This document shows positions 63,150 to 64,000 of a stretch of 64,000 nucleotides of DNA, one piece after another. Each line of letters begins with the position of its first letter. Position 1 is the stretch's first letter. This DNA comes from Streptococcaceae bacterium AF54-32pH5A. Its GTDB lineage: Bacteria > Bacillota > Bacilli > Lactobacillales > Streptococcaceae. Position numbers and translations under genes: made by a program. A model generated the notes under the pieces. It did not search any database. It worked only from the letters and a program-made list of their open reading frames with translations, and had not been told where the DNA came from. The stretch lies in the NCBI GenBank assembly GCA_027682205.1, contig JAQDAD010000005.1, positions 1-64,000 on the forward strand, written 5' to 3'.

Positions 63150-64000
63150 ATGAAAATACTCAAACCAATCCTAACTGTTTTTGCACTTGCCTTTGCCCTT
63201 ATCTTTGTCACAGCTTGTAGCTCAGGTGGAAGCTCTGATGCTTCATCAGGAAAAGCAACCGCCAAGGCCCGCACTATCGACGAAATCAAAAAAAGTGGTG
63301 AGCTTCGAATCGCCGTATTTGGAGACAAAAAACCGTTTGGTTACGTTGATAACGACGGTTCTTACCAAGGTTACGATATCGAATTGGGGAACCAATTAGC
63401 TCAAGACTTGGGCGTGAAGGTCAAATACGTCTCAGTTGATGCTGCCAACCGTGCTGAATACTTGATTTCAAACAAGGTGGATATCACACTTGCTAACTTT
63501 ACAGTGACTGACGAACGTAAGAAACAAGTAGACTTTGCCCTTCCTTACATGAAAGTATCACTTGGTGTCGTATCACCTAAGGATAAGCTGATTAAGGATG
63601 TTAAAGAATTAGAAGGCAAAACCTTGATTGTCACAAAAGGAACGACTGCTGAAACTTATTTTGAGAAAAATCATCCAGAAATAAAACTCCAAAAATACGA
63701 CCAATATAGTGATGCCTACCAGGCTCTTCTTGACGGACGTGGAGATGCCTTCTCAACTGACAATACTGAGGTTTTAGCTTGGGCCCTCGAAAATAAAGGA
63801 TTTGAAGTAGGAATTACTTCCCTCGGTGACCCAGATACTATTGCGGCAGCAGTTCAAAAGGGTAATCAAGAACTTCTTAACTACATCAACCAAGAAATTG
63901 AAAAACTTGGTAAAGAAAACTTCTTCCACAAAGCCTATGAAAAGACACTTCACCCAACCTATGGTAACGCTGCTAAAGCAGATGATCTAGTTGTTGAAGG
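63150..64000 (+). CDS. Amino-acid ABC transporter substrate-binding lipoprotein (3' end cut)
   Basis: About 283 codons visible from ATG 63150 (AAAGGAG 6 nt upstream), running off the right edge. The lipoprotein signal has lipobox VTAC (Cys 23), followed by a Ser/Gly linker and an SBP_bac_3 domain: ELRIAVFGDKKPFGYVDNDG, GYDIELGNQLAQDLGVKVKY in outline, ANFTVTDERKKQVDFALPY and KGTTAETYF. Only a few C-terminal residues appear to be missing. The ligand is a polar amino acid, identity uncertain. Confidence 0.93.
   Translation, partial: MKILKPILTVFALAFALIFVTACSSGGSSDASSGKATAKARTIDEIKKSGELRIAVFGDKKPFGYVDNDGSYQGYDIELGNQLAQDLGVKVKYVSVDAANRAEYLISNKVDITLANFTVTDERKKQVDFALPYMKVSLGVVSPKDKLIKDVKELEGKTLIVTKGTTAETYFEKNHPEIKLQKYDQYSDAYQALLDGRGDAFSTDNTEVLAWALENKGFEVGITSLGDPDTIAAAVQKGNQELLNYINQEIEKLGKENFFHKAYEKTLHPTYGNAAKADDLVVE

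Overview
The window looks like chromosome of a mitis-group Streptococcus, close to S. mitis, S. oralis or S. pneumoniae. The low-GC, strongly streptococcal gene set includes spxB pyruvate oxidase, lctO, a BgaA-type surface beta-galactosidase, a copY-cupA-copA operon, a ZmpRS-like two-component pair, an etrx/ccdA/msrAB operon and a serine-rich-repeat adhesin with its dedicated accessory Sec system. Most genes lie on the minus strand. No rRNA, tRNA or CRISPR was recognised.

Region 1 (1-18.4 kb, minus strand) is an accessory Sec/adhesin glycosylation locus. In transcription order it reads secY2-asp1-asp2-asp3-secA2, then an unusual insert, then gtfA-gtfB-asp4-like and finally the adhesin, which runs off the left edge. 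The insert has two parts. The first is a self-contained unit: a perfect TTGACA-17-TATAAT promoter directly behind the secA2 stop, a 661-residue Ser/Glu/Trp-rich repeat protein with no export or anchoring signal, a GH1-like protein that has lost both ends of its barrel, and an intrinsic terminator. The second is a DivIVA-like coiled-coil gene that heads the gtfA-gtfB-asp4 transcript behind its own promoter. I do not know a described accessory Sec locus with this combination; it is the best candidate here for an undescribed system. The adhesin has a separate leader after a strong terminator, and secY2 has a leader of about 475 nt holding what looks like a decayed gene.

Region 2 (18.4-37.5 kb) starts with the 2413-residue bgaA. 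It continues with the miaA-hflX-hypothetical-rnz-SDR operon, a small DUF3042 gene, thyA, glk, a repeat surface protein with Ltp-type C-terminal domains, a pabB/pabC fusion that may be translated from a leaderless mRNA, a P-loop kinase and a DUF436 gene.

Region 3 (37.5-43.8 kb) holds the two-component pair, the extracellular methionine sulfoxide repair operon (ccdA-etrx-msrAB), and a decayed IS1182-like element bounded by recognisable inverted repeats.

Region 4 (43.7-64 kb) holds a TipA-like MerR regulator with a 19-bp-spacer promoter and a sodium:neurotransmitter symporter behind a leader terminator. Next come manA, a glyoxalase-like gene, spxB with two cre sites and the copper operon with two cop boxes. 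A thiamin salvage/uptake cluster follows, with two convergent units each headed by a TPP riboswitch. The window ends with lctO and an amino-acid ABC transporter operon whose binding protein is cut by the right edge.

Family names rest on recognising the protein sequences by eye; no database search was run.
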